Source: Holosporales bacterium (lineage in GTDB: Bacteria; Pseudomonadota; Alphaproteobacteria; UBA3830; JAIRMZ01). From it: a DNA stretch of 6,872 nt. The position numbers and the translations under genes are program-made. The stretch spans positions 1 to 6,872 of the forward strand of contig JAISRK010000029.1 in assembly GCA_031273665.1 (NCBI GenBank), read 5' to 3'. Under the pieces are notes generated by a model, which had not been told where the DNA came from, did no database searches, and was given only the letters and a program-made list of their open reading frames with translations. This document shows, piece after piece, positions 1 through 6,722 of the stretch (position 1 is its first letter; each line of letters starts with the position of its first letter).

Positions 1-375
1 AGGACTTCCTTTGTAGACAGAAATAAACGACAGCATTTCGGGCAATCCATCTATTTCCCACATTCTTCTCAACCGATCGTAGAAGGCCTTATCCATTTCT
101 TGTTCCGTTCTCTTTTTACCGGTTGCGTAATACTGCATATATTCAAACTTATCCGGAGATAAAATTGCACTCCAGAGTTCCCGATGCTCTCTTTGATTTA
201 TTAACGGAACCAAGGAATATTCGTTCGATTGCAGACGGGTGGCGAGCGTACCTTTTTCCATTTGCAATTTTTCCGCCAGCAACTCAATGCTGACTTCCGA
301 GGTCATTGCGTGAAGCGAAAGAGTTAAAATTACAAGAGCAGTAAATATAAAAACTTTTTTATATCTGATGGTCAT
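1..375 (-). CDS. Exported protein of unknown function, possibly GNAT-like (3' part outside window)
   Basis: An open frame of 125 codons runs from an ATG at 375 down to base 1 without a stop, so the C-terminus is missing. A strong ribosome binding site (AGGGGGAG on the minus strand, within 381-389) precedes the start. The N-terminus is a classical signal peptide: basic residues R4, K6, K7, a hydrophobic core at about residues 8-20, and a likely signal peptidase site after LHA at residue 23, so export to the periplasm or beyond is expected. From about residue 50 the mature part (YSLVPLINQREHRELWSAIL, then an FEYM segment and an amphipathic stretch near 90-110) resembles the first strand and helices of RimJ/RimL-type GNAT acetyltransferases. 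The acetyl-CoA binding motif would lie outside the window, so this resemblance is only a suggestion. The gene is transcribed divergently from the protease at 1258. That it is a real coding sequence is well supported; its function is not. Confidence 0.8.
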   Translation of the reverse strand, partial: MTIRYKKVFIFTALVILTLSLHAMTSEVSIELLAEKLQMEKGTLATRLQSNEYSLVPLINQREHRELWSAILSPDKFEYMQYYATGKKRTEQEMDKAFYDRLRRMWEIDGLPEMLSFISVYKGSP

Positions 376-426
376 CACTCTCCCCCTTCTGCTGAGCGTC
401 AGCGGATGTTCTTGTCTAAGGAGCAC

Positions 427-455
427 AAATAATCATAAAATCACGATAAAGTCAA
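427..455 (-). promoter_or_regulatory. Candidate promoter of the exported-protein gene
   Basis: On the minus strand a near-consensus -35 box TTGACT (450-455) lies about 75 bases upstream of the ATG at 375. A 17-base spacer leads to a weak -10 position, TTATTT (427-432). A better -10 match, TATGAT, lies too close to the -35 box. The -35 box is convincing and the -10 assignment is not. Confidence 0.35.
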
Positions 456-480
456 GATTTTCCCCGTAATACATTGATCT

Positions 481-510
481 ACTGCTGAGAATAGAGTGGT
501 TTTTAGCAGT
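481..510 (+). repeat. Inverted repeat, 11-bp RNA hairpin with 8-base loop
   Basis: ACTGCTGAGAA (481-491) pairs with TTTTTAGCAGT (500-510) when read as plus-strand RNA. The outer six pairs are Watson-Crick, and two of the inner five are G-U. On the minus strand those two become A-C mismatches, so the stem favours a plus-strand transcript. No T-run follows, so it is not a standard intrinsic terminator. Confidence 0.5.
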
Positions 511-549
511 GGTGCGTTCGAAAATGAAAGTCACCCGCAGTAATTGCTA

Positions 550-583
550 ATTATTTTGTATACTTTTATTTTTGCAAAATAAT
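550..583. repeat. Perfect 9-bp AT-rich inverted repeat
   Basis: ATTATTTTG (550-558) and CAAAATAAT (575-583) are perfect reverse complements separated by 16 bases. It could be a weak hairpin in RNA or a dimeric protein-binding site in DNA. AT-rich repeats of this kind are also fairly likely by chance in an AT-rich spacer. Confidence 0.4.
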
Positions 584-1192
584 GACACTCCTAATTCCAC
601 GATTCATTGTTCAGTTGGGATTCACGAAACGATGAGAAAATTCATTTACGCTGTCCCTCTGTGCATTTTTTACTTTTACGGTAAACGCTATGAACTAGCC
701 ATTGTCGAAAATAACAAGCGCCGAGGTTGGGCAGTACCGCATTTTGCCCGAAAAGTGGGCCCATGAACACGAGAAGATAAAGCGCGCATATAACGATTTC
801 TTGCAATCAATATGAAGAAAGTAATTCTCTAGAAGGTCAAAAAATAGGTGGAGCTAAACGACTCTTCAAAGGACATTTTCTATAGACCTCGAGTTATATA
901 GACTTTCGTTTGAAGCTTGCAGCTACAACATAGAGCAATAGGCCTCCCGACTTTCATTCGGCGATGAGGAATTGATGTCGTTTTTAAAACGAGAGTTCTC
1001 TTTTTGCAGAAAAAATGCACCTCCCTTTTTCCGGGAACTGTAGTGCAGCAGCTCAGCTTCACTTTTCCAAGCGGTGTGCCTCAGAAAGACGATGTCCTGA
1101 ATTAAAAAGAGGATGGGCTGCCGATGGCGGAGATAAAAAAAGATAACAAAATATCTATAAACGAACATGTAGGAACACGGCACCTTCGGGAC

Positions 1193-1221
1193 TTCACCGT
1201 TCATATTTACTGTGTTAGATA
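1193..1221 (+). promoter_or_regulatory. Candidate promoter of the DegP-family protease gene
   Basis: A -35-like TTCACC (1193-1198) and a -10-like TAGATA (1216-1221) are separated by exactly 17 bases. This would start transcription near 1228-1230 and give a leader of about 30 bases. The leader contains a run of eight T (1235-1242) just before the ribosome binding site. A second TAGAAT at 1225-1230 has no well-placed -35 partner. Confidence 0.4.
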
Positions 1222-1247
1222 TGTTAGAATTATGTTTTTTTTGAGAG

Positions 1248-1252
1248 AGGAG
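1248..1252 (+). promoter_or_regulatory. Ribosome binding site of the protease gene
   Basis: AGGAG, within the purine run GAGAGAGGAG, lies five bases before the ATG at 1258 and fixes that start. The signal peptide begins directly at this methionine. Confidence 0.75.
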
Positions 1253-1257
1253 TCAGT

Positions 1258-2673
1258 ATGCGTACGCATTTATCTAAGATTGCATCTACAACGGTATTAT
1301 GCCTTTCGCTTATCCTTTCGAGGGCCATACAAGCAGAAGACGCGGGATCCATTCAGGTGCCGCAGACACAGCTGGGAATTGCGCAATCTTTCAGCCCTGT
1401 CGTAAAAAAATCCTCTCCCGCTGTTGTTAATATTTATACTAAACGTAAGGTGCGGGAAGTAGGGTCTGTTTTGGCAGATCCCCTTTTCGGTAGTCTCTTT
1501 GGCCCATTCTCGGGGGTGATGCCTGTGGAGCGCATTCAGAATGCGCTGGGATCCGGCGTCATTGTCCGCGCCGACGGATTAGTCGTCACCAATCACCACA
1601 TCGTAGAAAATTCATCAGAGATCCGTCTTGTCTTGCACGATGGAAGAGAAGTTGAGGCAAAAATTGTTGTCGATGACAGTAAAACAGATCTAGCGCTGCT
1701 AAAAATACAAAACGCAAAGGGCCCCTTTCCGTATTTAGACCTAAGAAGTATCGATACGTTGGAAGTAGGCGACTTGGTCCTTGCCATCGGTAACCCGTTC
1801 GGATTGGGACAATCGGTTACACTTGGGATTATCTCCGCTTTGGCGCGAACACACGTGGGAGAAGGCCGGTATCGGTATTACATTCAGACGGATGCCGCCA
1901 TTAATCGCGGTAATTCCGGCGGAGCGCTGATCAGCCTTGATGGAAAACTGGTTGGAGTGAACACTTTCATTCTATCGGCTTCAGGAGGATCTCAAGGTCT
2001 TGGATTTGCCATTCCCGCCGATCTTATTCGTCAAGTCATTTCTGTCGCTGATCAAGGAGGAAAGGTGATTCGTCCATGGTTAGGTGTTAAACATGCCCCT
2101 GTTCCCCAAGAAGTGGCGGATGCGCTCGGTATGACGCGGGCACAAGGCACGCAGATCGTCGCCATCTTAAAAGGGAGTCCAGCGGAAAAAGCGGGACTCC
2201 AAATAGGAGACGTCGTAACACATATCGATGAACGCATTATTGAAGACGAACAGGCGTTAATATTCCGCATTGGCACAAAGAGTGTCGGAGATACTATACG
2301 CTTGCGTATTCACCGTAAGGGGAAACAGATAGAACTGAACGTTACACTCACGGCTCCAGCGGATATTCCTCCCCGCAAATTAACGACCCTCAAGGGACCG
2401 CACCCTTTGAACGCTGTTACCATATGTAATATTAACCCAGCGGTTATGGCTGAGTTATCGGCGGCTATTGTAGATTCAGAAGGGGTTGTCGTCTTTTCTA
2501 TCGAGAAAGAGTCCACTATTGACCTTGCTCCAGGAGATATTCTACTCAAAATTAATGACAAAAAGATCTCTTCTGTTAGTAATGTCCAAGAGGCTTTAAA
2601 AACAGCTCATCCCGTCTGGCAGTTCACTATTAAACGGGGGAATCAGAAGTTCAAATTCAGCATACGCCGATGA
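1258..2673 (+). CDS. degP: Periplasmic serine protease/chaperone, DegP/HtrA (Do) family
   Basis: The 471-residue protein has the full length and order of a Do-type protease. A signal peptide (about residues 1-26, probable cut after IQA) directs it to the periplasm. The trypsin-like domain (about 40-265) shows all three catalytic residues: His114 in TNHHIV, Asp144 in KTDLALLKI and Ser220 in RGNSGGAL. The loop LA region (about 70-97) is short. PDZ1 (about 274-365) starts at WLGV and contains the GSPAEKAGLQIGDVV core. PDZ2 (about 383-471) is more divergent but keeps APGDILLKINDKKI. Proteins of this family degrade or refold misfolded envelope proteins and are often stress-induced. No sigmaE-type promoter was recognised; a candidate housekeeping promoter is at 1193-1221. 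The stop codon overlaps the start of a 40-codon ORF (ATGA at 2670-2673). The family is certain; the choice among degP, degQ and mucD names is not. Confidence 0.95.
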   Translation: MRTHLSKIASTTVLCLSLILSRAIQAEDAGSIQVPQTQLGIAQSFSPVVKKSSPAVVNIYTKRKVREVGSVLADPLFGSLFGPFSGVMPVERIQNALGSGVIVRADGLVVTNHHIVENSSEIRLVLHDGREVEAKIVVDDSKTDLALLKIQNAKGPFPYLDLRSIDTLEVGDLVLAIGNPFGLGQSVTLGIISALARTHVGEGRYRYYIQTDAAINRGNSGGALISLDGKLVGVNTFILSASGGSQGLGFAIPADLIRQVISVADQGGKVIRPWLGVKHAPVPQEVADALGMTRAQGTQIVAILKGSPAEKAGLQIGDVVTHIDERIIEDEQALIFRIGTKSVGDTIRLRIHRKGKQIELNVTLTAPADIPPRKLTTLKGPHPLNAVTICNINPAVMAELSAAIVDSEGVVVFSIEKESTIDLAPGDILLKINDKKISSVSNVQEALKTAHPVWQFTIKRGNQKFKFSIRR

Positions 2674-2792
2674 GGACGGAGCAACTAATCGTAAAATTCC
2701 AAAACGTACATTTCGGGTTGTTTGCGAAGATAGGAAGTGCTATCTATGTCCCGTTTGGGCTGGTTTACGGTTATAAAAGTGGTGGAGAATAA
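2670..2792 (+). CDS. Possible 40-residue protein, overlapping both neighbours
   Basis: The frame starts with ATG at 2670, sharing ATGA with the protease stop, and ends with TAA at 2790-2792, whose last A begins the methyltransferase ATG (TAATG). It thus fills the whole gap between the two genes. The predicted peptide starts MRTEQLIVKF, has a moderately hydrophobic middle (GSAIYVPFGLVYGY) and ends KSGGE. No family is recognised. The start has no clear Shine-Dalgarno sequence, so translation would depend on coupling to the protease. An open frame of this length arises by chance fairly often (roughly one frame in seven for 40 codons), but the two exact junction overlaps are harder to explain by chance. 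It may be a real small protein, a leader that couples translation of the methyltransferase, or a coincidence. Confidence 0.4.
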   Translation: MRTEQLIVKFQNVHFGLFAKIGSAIYVPFGLVYGYKSGGE

Positions 2793-3850
2793 TGAAAAGA
2801 AAGTTCGTGAACTTCATATGTCTCTTCCTGCCTAGTCGTCGGTTGCGACATAAGATCAGGCGACTATTGAATTTAGACCTGAACTTAGTTACAGACTTGA
2901 TGGACTTTACTCCGGTAGGAAGTTTTCTTGACACGGGGGGGGGGGGTGCTTGGCTTTCTTACATGCTCACCCACAATATGCCAAAAATAGTTGCAGATTT
3001 GCAGCGCAATTTAGACGAAAAATCTCTTGCGTTGATAGATTCACTTTTCCAACAAACTGCGATTCTTCCAAAAAATTGGCTGGGAAACTATATGGTCCGC
3101 AGAAAATATATCGATGCTTTTCATAGGCCAGAGGAATTGGAATCACAAAAAATATACAAGATGAATTTGCCACAATACCGCACGGATTTTGTATTGGATG
3201 AAGACGAGCGCACTTGTGAAGCCTTCACGTATCACACGGGGTTAAAAGGCAAGAATGATAAGATAAAACAATATATTTCAGGCAAAGACTTTATAGATGG
3301 AGGATCGTACATTGGGGATACTGCACTGGTATATTTAAAGTACTACGCTCCGCGCTGTGTATATTCTTTTGATATATCGGAAAGAGTTCGGATGCGTTAT
3401 GAAAAAGTTATGCATATGAACAATATTTCTCCAGATAAATATAAATTTTGCCCAATGGGATTATCAGATCATCGGCACAAAATATTGATAGATGATCTTG
3501 GCTCTCCATCTTCTTCTATCGCTTTTCGTGGAACTAGTGAAGCGCAATTGACGGATCTTGACTCTTTTGTCTCTGCCAATAAATTGCGAGTAGGATTTAT
3601 CAAAGGTGATTTGGAAGGCGCGATGGTCGAGGCGCTAAAAGGAATGACGGAGACTATAAAAATGCATCGTCCAGTACTGAGCCTTTCCATTTATCACAGT
3701 CCTCAGGAATTTTTTGAAACTAAACCATTACTAGATGAGATAACTAAAGATTTGAGTTATAAAATATCCATTGAGAAATACTGCCCGTATGCAATGTGGG
3801 CTGCCGAAATTTCTATATTCGCATACCCAAAAGAATTGGATAATGACTAA
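2792..3850 (+). CDS. FkbM-family SAM-dependent methyltransferase with a G12 tract
   Basis: The protein has 352 residues. The C-terminal half matches the FkbM methyltransferase pattern: SAM-binding motif I FIDGGSYIGDTAL (167-179), acidic strand YSFDIS (191-196), then TDLDSFV (254-260), FIKGDLEGA (269-277) and the late IYHSPQEFF segment (300-308). Such enzymes O-methylate sugars or other hydroxyls, often in surface polysaccharides or secondary metabolites; the substrate here is unknown. The N-terminus (NFICLFLPSRRLRHKIRR, residues 7-24) resembles one I recall from surface-glycan enzymes. A run of 12 G (2935-2946) spans codons 48-52. Loss of one G would stop translation at 2988-2990; gain of one would stop it at 3124-3126. 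GGTGGAG at 2781-2787 is the ribosome binding site. Sampled stretches are AT-rich (28% GC at 3241-3300, 33% at 3421-3480) compared with RNase J (47% at 5221-5280, 58% at 5701-5760), which hints at a foreign origin. Confidence 0.88.
   Translation: MKRKFVNFICLFLPSRRLRHKIRRLLNLDLNLVTDLMDFTPVGSFLDTGGGGAWLSYMLTHNMPKIVADLQRNLDEKSLALIDSLFQQTAILPKNWLGNYMVRRKYIDAFHRPEELESQKIYKMNLPQYRTDFVLDEDERTCEAFTYHTGLKGKNDKIKQYISGKDFIDGGSYIGDTALVYLKYYAPRCVYSFDISERVRMRYEKVMHMNNISPDKYKFCPMGLSDHRHKILIDDLGSPSSSIAFRGTSEAQLTDLDSFVSANKLRVGFIKGDLEGAMVEALKGMTETIKMHRPVLSLSIYHSPQEFFETKPLLDEITKDLSYKISIEKYCPYAMWAAEISIFAYPKELDND
2935..2946 (+). repeat. Homopolymer of 12 G inside the methyltransferase gene
   Basis: Twelve consecutive G sit in the coding frame as the third base of Thr48, three GGG glycine codons, and the first two bases of a GGT glycine codon. 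At this length the frame is open to the end of the gene (ON state). Long poly-G runs in coding sequence are typical slipped-strand mispairing sites of phase-variable genes in other bacteria, and are also error-prone in sequencing. Confidence 0.95.
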
Positions 3851-4190
3851 ACTGGGGACACCAAACAGTGCTCTGATGTACACCGCAACAATGCCTGGCC
3901 GGCCCGCAAAAAGTATGGCCACGAAAACACCGAGTATTCCCGGCTATGGTCGCGATCGTACTAACTGATGATTTTAAAAACGCCAACTGTCATCGTAGGA
4001 TGAAATCTGAAAAGTGAAATACAACAAAAGGCTGAGCAGTATTTTTCCTGATTTATCAGCATGTTGCATGGGATAAAGGCAGCCCATGGTTTAATGTTCA
4101 ATACCCCAGCCGTTTCGGATTGACTCCACATAGTTATTGGGTAGCCTAGGAAAATCGAATGCATTCGTTTACATTCCATCTCTCGGGAAT
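3851..4190. other. 340-base intergenic stretch between the methyltransferase and birA
   Basis: No convincing gene lies here. The small open frames (for example 3961-4230 on the minus strand) lack ribosome binding sites and recognisable motifs. A 6-bp inverted repeat CATGGG/CCCATG (4067-4072 and 4083-4088) and a CTGATTTATCAG palindrome (4049-4060) are present, but neither is followed by a T-run, so no intrinsic terminator for the methyltransferase can be claimed. The last 70 bases hold a likely birA promoter. Confidence 0.5.
4120..4147 (+). promoter_or_regulatory. Candidate promoter of the birA-rnj operon
   Basis: A near-consensus -35 box TTGACT (4120-4125) is followed after 16 bases by TAGCCT (4142-4147), which keeps the TA...T pattern of a -10 box. 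Transcription would begin near 4154. This places the in-frame TTG at 4137 upstream of the transcript and favours an ATG start at 4191 or 4218 for birA. Confidence 0.4.
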
Positions 4191-4955
4191 ATGAGCGATA
4201 TACAGGCAGTTGACGCCATGAGAGGAGCATTTATTTTTTCAGAAGAAACGGTTATCGCACTTGAGACGATTGATAGTACAAACAACGAAGCCTTGCGCCG
4301 GCTGGAAGCTGGTACGTTGCCGTTACCGTGTTTAATAACGGCACAGCAGCAAACACAAGGACGAGGCCGCTGTCCCGGACGGACATGGTTGGGAGAACGA
4401 GGCAACTTCTTCGCCACTTATGTCACAAAAAGGCCATCGCACTTTCCTATCACCCATCTTCCATTGTTGGTCGCCTGTGCCATATACCGTTCCGTGCGAT
4501 CGTTTGTTGCTTCCACCTCCATCTCCTTAAAATGGCCTAACGATGTGCTGATAGCGGGGATGAAATTAGCCGGAGCTCTTATCGAAACAGGTCCCCGTGA
4601 AACGGCGCTCATTGGCATAGGCGTCAATATTGTCTCTGCTCCAACCTTGCCCTCTCATACGCGGAAAACGACCCATCTCAATGCATGGACCCCTTATCCT
4701 GTCACTGTAGAAGAATATACCACAGCTCTTTTGTCTGCACTCAAGGCCGTATTTGATGTGTGGGAAAAGCAAGGATTTTCTGCTATCCTCACTGAATGGC
4801 AAAATTGCTCACAGGAAATAGGACGGTCTCTCTCTGTCCGCGTTGGTCAGGAGCAGATGCACGGCATTTTTGAACGACTCGATCAAGAGGGGCGGTTGAT
4901 TTTACGTTTCGCCGATGGAAGAACAAGAGCTGTTGCTTCTGGAGAAGCACAGTAG
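4191..4955 (+). CDS. birA: Biotin-[acetyl-CoA carboxylase] ligase, monofunctional BirA
   Basis: The enzyme activates biotin with ATP to biotinyl-AMP and attaches it to a lysine of the biotin carrier protein of acetyl-CoA carboxylase, in the cytoplasm. With the ATG at 4191 it has 254 residues. Motifs in order: DSTNNEAL (28-35), the biotin/AMP loop GRGRCPGRTW (57-66), SLKWPNDVLIAGMKLAGALIE (112-132, with the catalytic-site Lys114), IGIGVNI (141-147), and a small C-terminal SH3-like domain (about 209-250). There is no N-terminal helix-turn-helix, so it is a class I ligase that should not repress biotin genes. The usual loop is GRGRxGRxW; here one extra residue is inserted. The start is uncertain: 4191 and 4218 both have weak ribosome binding sites, and either gives a normal length (254 or 245). 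RNase J follows after 18 bases, a pairing common in alphaproteobacteria. Confidence 0.92.
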   Translation: MSDIQAVDAMRGAFIFSEETVIALETIDSTNNEALRRLEAGTLPLPCLITAQQQTQGRGRCPGRTWLGERGNFFATYVTKRPSHFPITHLPLLVACAIYRSVRSFVASTSISLKWPNDVLIAGMKLAGALIETGPRETALIGIGVNIVSAPTLPSHTRKTTHLNAWTPYPVTVEEYTTALLSALKAVFDVWEKQGFSAILTEWQNCSQEIGRSLSVRVGQEQMHGIFERLDQEGRLILRFADGRTRAVASGEAQ

Positions 4956-4959
4956 AAAT

Positions 4960-4964
4960 GGAAG
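4960..4964 (+). promoter_or_regulatory. Ribosome binding site deciding the RNase J start
   Basis: GGAAG directly abuts the ATG at 4965, too close to serve it, but lies nine bases before the in-frame ATG at 4974. The second ATG is therefore the more likely start. An ATG at 4958 is out of frame and stops after nine codons. Confidence 0.5.
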
Positions 4965-4973
4965 ATGCAACGT

Positions 4974-6632
4974 ATGGCGTTAAATAAAGCGTTAGAAGAG
5001 GGACTGTACTTCCTCCCCCTGGGAGGAACAAACGACATTGGCATGAATTTCAATCTGTACTCTTACGGCAATCAATGGATCGCTATCGATCTGGGAATGG
5101 GATTCGGCCGATTGCCATGGCAAGAGGTGCTCCTTCCAGATCCGAGTTATATCGTCCCCCAACGTCAACATTTAAAAGGCCTGATTATTACGCACGCTCA
5201 TGAAGATCATCTTGGGGGCATTCCTTATATATGGCCACACTTGCGCTGTCCTATCTATGCAACGACTTTCGCCGCACATTTGATTCGCGAAAAGCTCGAG
5301 GAATTCGACTTTATTGACGAAGTACCACTTATCGAAATTGCCTATAACGCCAGCGTAAAGCTCGGTGTATTTGAGATTCAGTTGATTCCTGTAACGCATT
5401 CTATTCCCGAAGCGAGCATTATTGCCATTAAAACCCCTAAAGGGATGGTCGTACATACGGGTGATTGGCGTTTGGATCCAACCCCTCCGGTGGGGGCCGA
5501 AACGGATATCGCAACGCTCAAGTCTTTAGGAGATACCGGTGTACGTGCCCTTGTTTGTGATTCCACGAACGTCTTTACAGATACCGCTGGAGCCTCAGAA
5601 AGCTACGTGCGTAAGCAGTTAAAACAGCTTGTGGCGCAATATCCCAAACAGACTATTATTATCACCTGCTTTGCCTCTAACATCGCCCGTTTGGAGAGTT
5701 GTGCTCTCGCTGCGGCAGCTTGTGGGCGCAAGCCCCTTCTCATAGGACGAAGCTTAAAACGTATTGAACGTGTCGCCCGTGCTTCTGGGTACTTAAAGAA
5801 TACCCCCGCCTTTATTGAAGAAAAGGACGCTCGCACATTGCGCGCGGAGAAAGTGCTCTACATTTGTACCGGCAGTCAAGGAGAAGGACGTTCTGCTCTC
5901 AGCCGCATCTCCGAGAATAGCCACCCAAGTGTCAGCTTGAAAGCAGAGGATATCGTCATTTTTTCCTCTCGAGAAATCCCAGGAAATGAACGAGCGATTG
6001 CCGAAATGCAAAACAAGCTCGCTCGACGTGGCATTCGCAGCTTAACGGTGCGGACCCATGATATCCATGTATCTGGCCACCCCAGTAAGGAAGAACTGAA
6101 AAAGCTCTATACTTGGTTGCGTCCTGAACTGGTGGTGCCTATTCATGGTGGTGCCCGTCAGCTTTTAGAGCATGCTGATTTTGCACGAGCACAAGGGATC
6201 CCTGAAGTGCTCATTCCGCATGACGGTCTTTTACTCCGGCTTGATGCGGGCAATGCGCATGTTGTAGAGGAAGTCACAGCTCGGCAACTGGTTGTCGATG
6301 GCAGTGTACTGTTTCCTAGACAAGGGAAAGCGCAACAAGAACGTTTAAAAGGAGCCTTAGAGGGCATTGTTTTCGTAACTTTTTCACAGAAGGGGAAGCA
6401 TGCTTCTTCTATGGAATTCAGTGCATATGGTCTATTTGAAGAGACAGAAAACGCTGAAAAACAGCGCATCTTTGAGGATATCCGAGAATATTTTGCGACG
6501 ATGCGGCAAAAACCCGACATGAAGGGCGACAGAAAACCCAAACCCGCACACCACAGCATTACAACAGCCGTCCAAAAGGTATTTTTGCGAGAACGGAACA
6601 AGAAACCCCAAGTAGTCGTCCATGTCCTGTAG
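4974..6632 (+). CDS. rnj: Ribonuclease J (metallo-beta-lactamase/beta-CASP fold)
   Basis: The product has 552 residues from 4974 (555 from the alternative ATG at 4965), a normal length. RNase J is a cytoplasmic 5'-3' exo- and endoribonuclease that matures rRNA and degrades mRNA. Numbering from 4974, the metal ligands are the THAHEDH motif (His74, His76, Asp78, His79), His142 in PVTHS, Asp164 in HTGDWRLDP and His391 in PIHGG. The first six positions match those I recall for Bacillus RNase J1. The beta-CASP domain is marked by CDSTNV, ITCFASNIARLES, YICTGSQGEGR, IFSSREIPGNE and THDIHVSGHP (362-371). After about residue 440 a C-terminal domain ends in a basic stretch (KPKPAHH, then LRERNKKP). 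One oddity is PIHGG, where the family usually has HGE. The gene lies 18 bases after birA, probably co-transcribed. Confidence 0.95.
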   Translation: MALNKALEEGLYFLPLGGTNDIGMNFNLYSYGNQWIAIDLGMGFGRLPWQEVLLPDPSYIVPQRQHLKGLIITHAHEDHLGGIPYIWPHLRCPIYATTFAAHLIREKLEEFDFIDEVPLIEIAYNASVKLGVFEIQLIPVTHSIPEASIIAIKTPKGMVVHTGDWRLDPTPPVGAETDIATLKSLGDTGVRALVCDSTNVFTDTAGASESYVRKQLKQLVAQYPKQTIIITCFASNIARLESCALAAAACGRKPLLIGRSLKRIERVARASGYLKNTPAFIEEKDARTLRAEKVLYICTGSQGEGRSALSRISENSHPSVSLKAEDIVIFSSREIPGNERAIAEMQNKLARRGIRSLTVRTHDIHVSGHPSKEELKKLYTWLRPELVVPIHGGARQLLEHADFARAQGIPEVLIPHDGLLLRLDAGNAHVVEEVTARQLVVDGSVLFPRQGKAQQERLKGALEGIVFVTFSQKGKHASSMEFSAYGLFEETENAEKQRIFEDIREYFATMRQKPDMKGDRKPKPAHHSITTAVQKVFLRERNKKPQVVVHVL

Positions 6633-6722
6633 CTGCTCTCCCCTCCCCCGTCGTGGAAATTTGTTGGGAAAACCGGTACGACACGCATAGCCCACCGCGT
6701 AAAGAGTCCAAAAGCTCTCCTG

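Larger units (their letters stand above)
376..1257. other. 880-base intergenic stretch without a convincing gene
   Basis: The stretch lies between two divergently transcribed genes. It holds the promoter of the leftward gene near 427-455, two inverted repeats (481-510 and 550-583), and the promoter and ribosome binding site of the protease near 1193-1252. The open frames in it are short, lack good ribosome binding sites and show no recognisable domain. The longest confined to the gap is 93 codons on the minus strand at 923-1204. One frame at 632-766 begins with a hydrophobic stretch (MRKFIYAVPL) but has no Shine-Dalgarno sequence. The middle part, 600-1190, may be the remains of a decayed gene, or may hold an untranslated RNA. 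Nothing seen decides between these. Confidence 0.55.

Noticed and set aside
572..766. A 64-codon open frame starting with TTG
   Set aside because: The TTG start lies in the arm region of an inverted repeat with no ribosome binding site. The internal ATG at 632 gives a hydrophobic N-terminus but also lacks a Shine-Dalgarno sequence.
923..1204. A 93-codon open frame on the minus strand upstream of the protease
   Set aside because: It has no Shine-Dalgarno sequence, its start lies in the probable degP promoter, and the peptide shows no recognisable domain.
4067..4088. A CATGGG/CCCATG inverted repeat as terminator of the methyltransferase gene
   Set aside because: The stem is only six pairs, the loop is ten bases, no T-run follows, and it lies over 200 bases after the stop codon.
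4156..4167. A 12-bp perfect palindrome, CGAATGCATTCG, upstream of birA
   Set aside because: One or two palindromes of this length are expected by chance in a window of this size, and no second copy was seen.
3961..4230. An 89-codon minus-strand frame before birA
   Set aside because: It runs over the probable birA promoter and start, has no ribosome binding site, and resembles no known protein.
6158..6688. A 176-codon open frame on the minus strand over the 3' end of RNase J
   Set aside because: It is antisense to a well-conserved coding region, its peptide is low-complexity in Ser, Cys and Arg, and it has no recognisable motif.
6699..6716. A sequence GAGTCCAAAAGCTC that recalls a tRNA-Trp anticodon arm before rplK
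   Set aside because: The stem has only four pairs, and no D arm, T loop or acceptor stem could be found around it.
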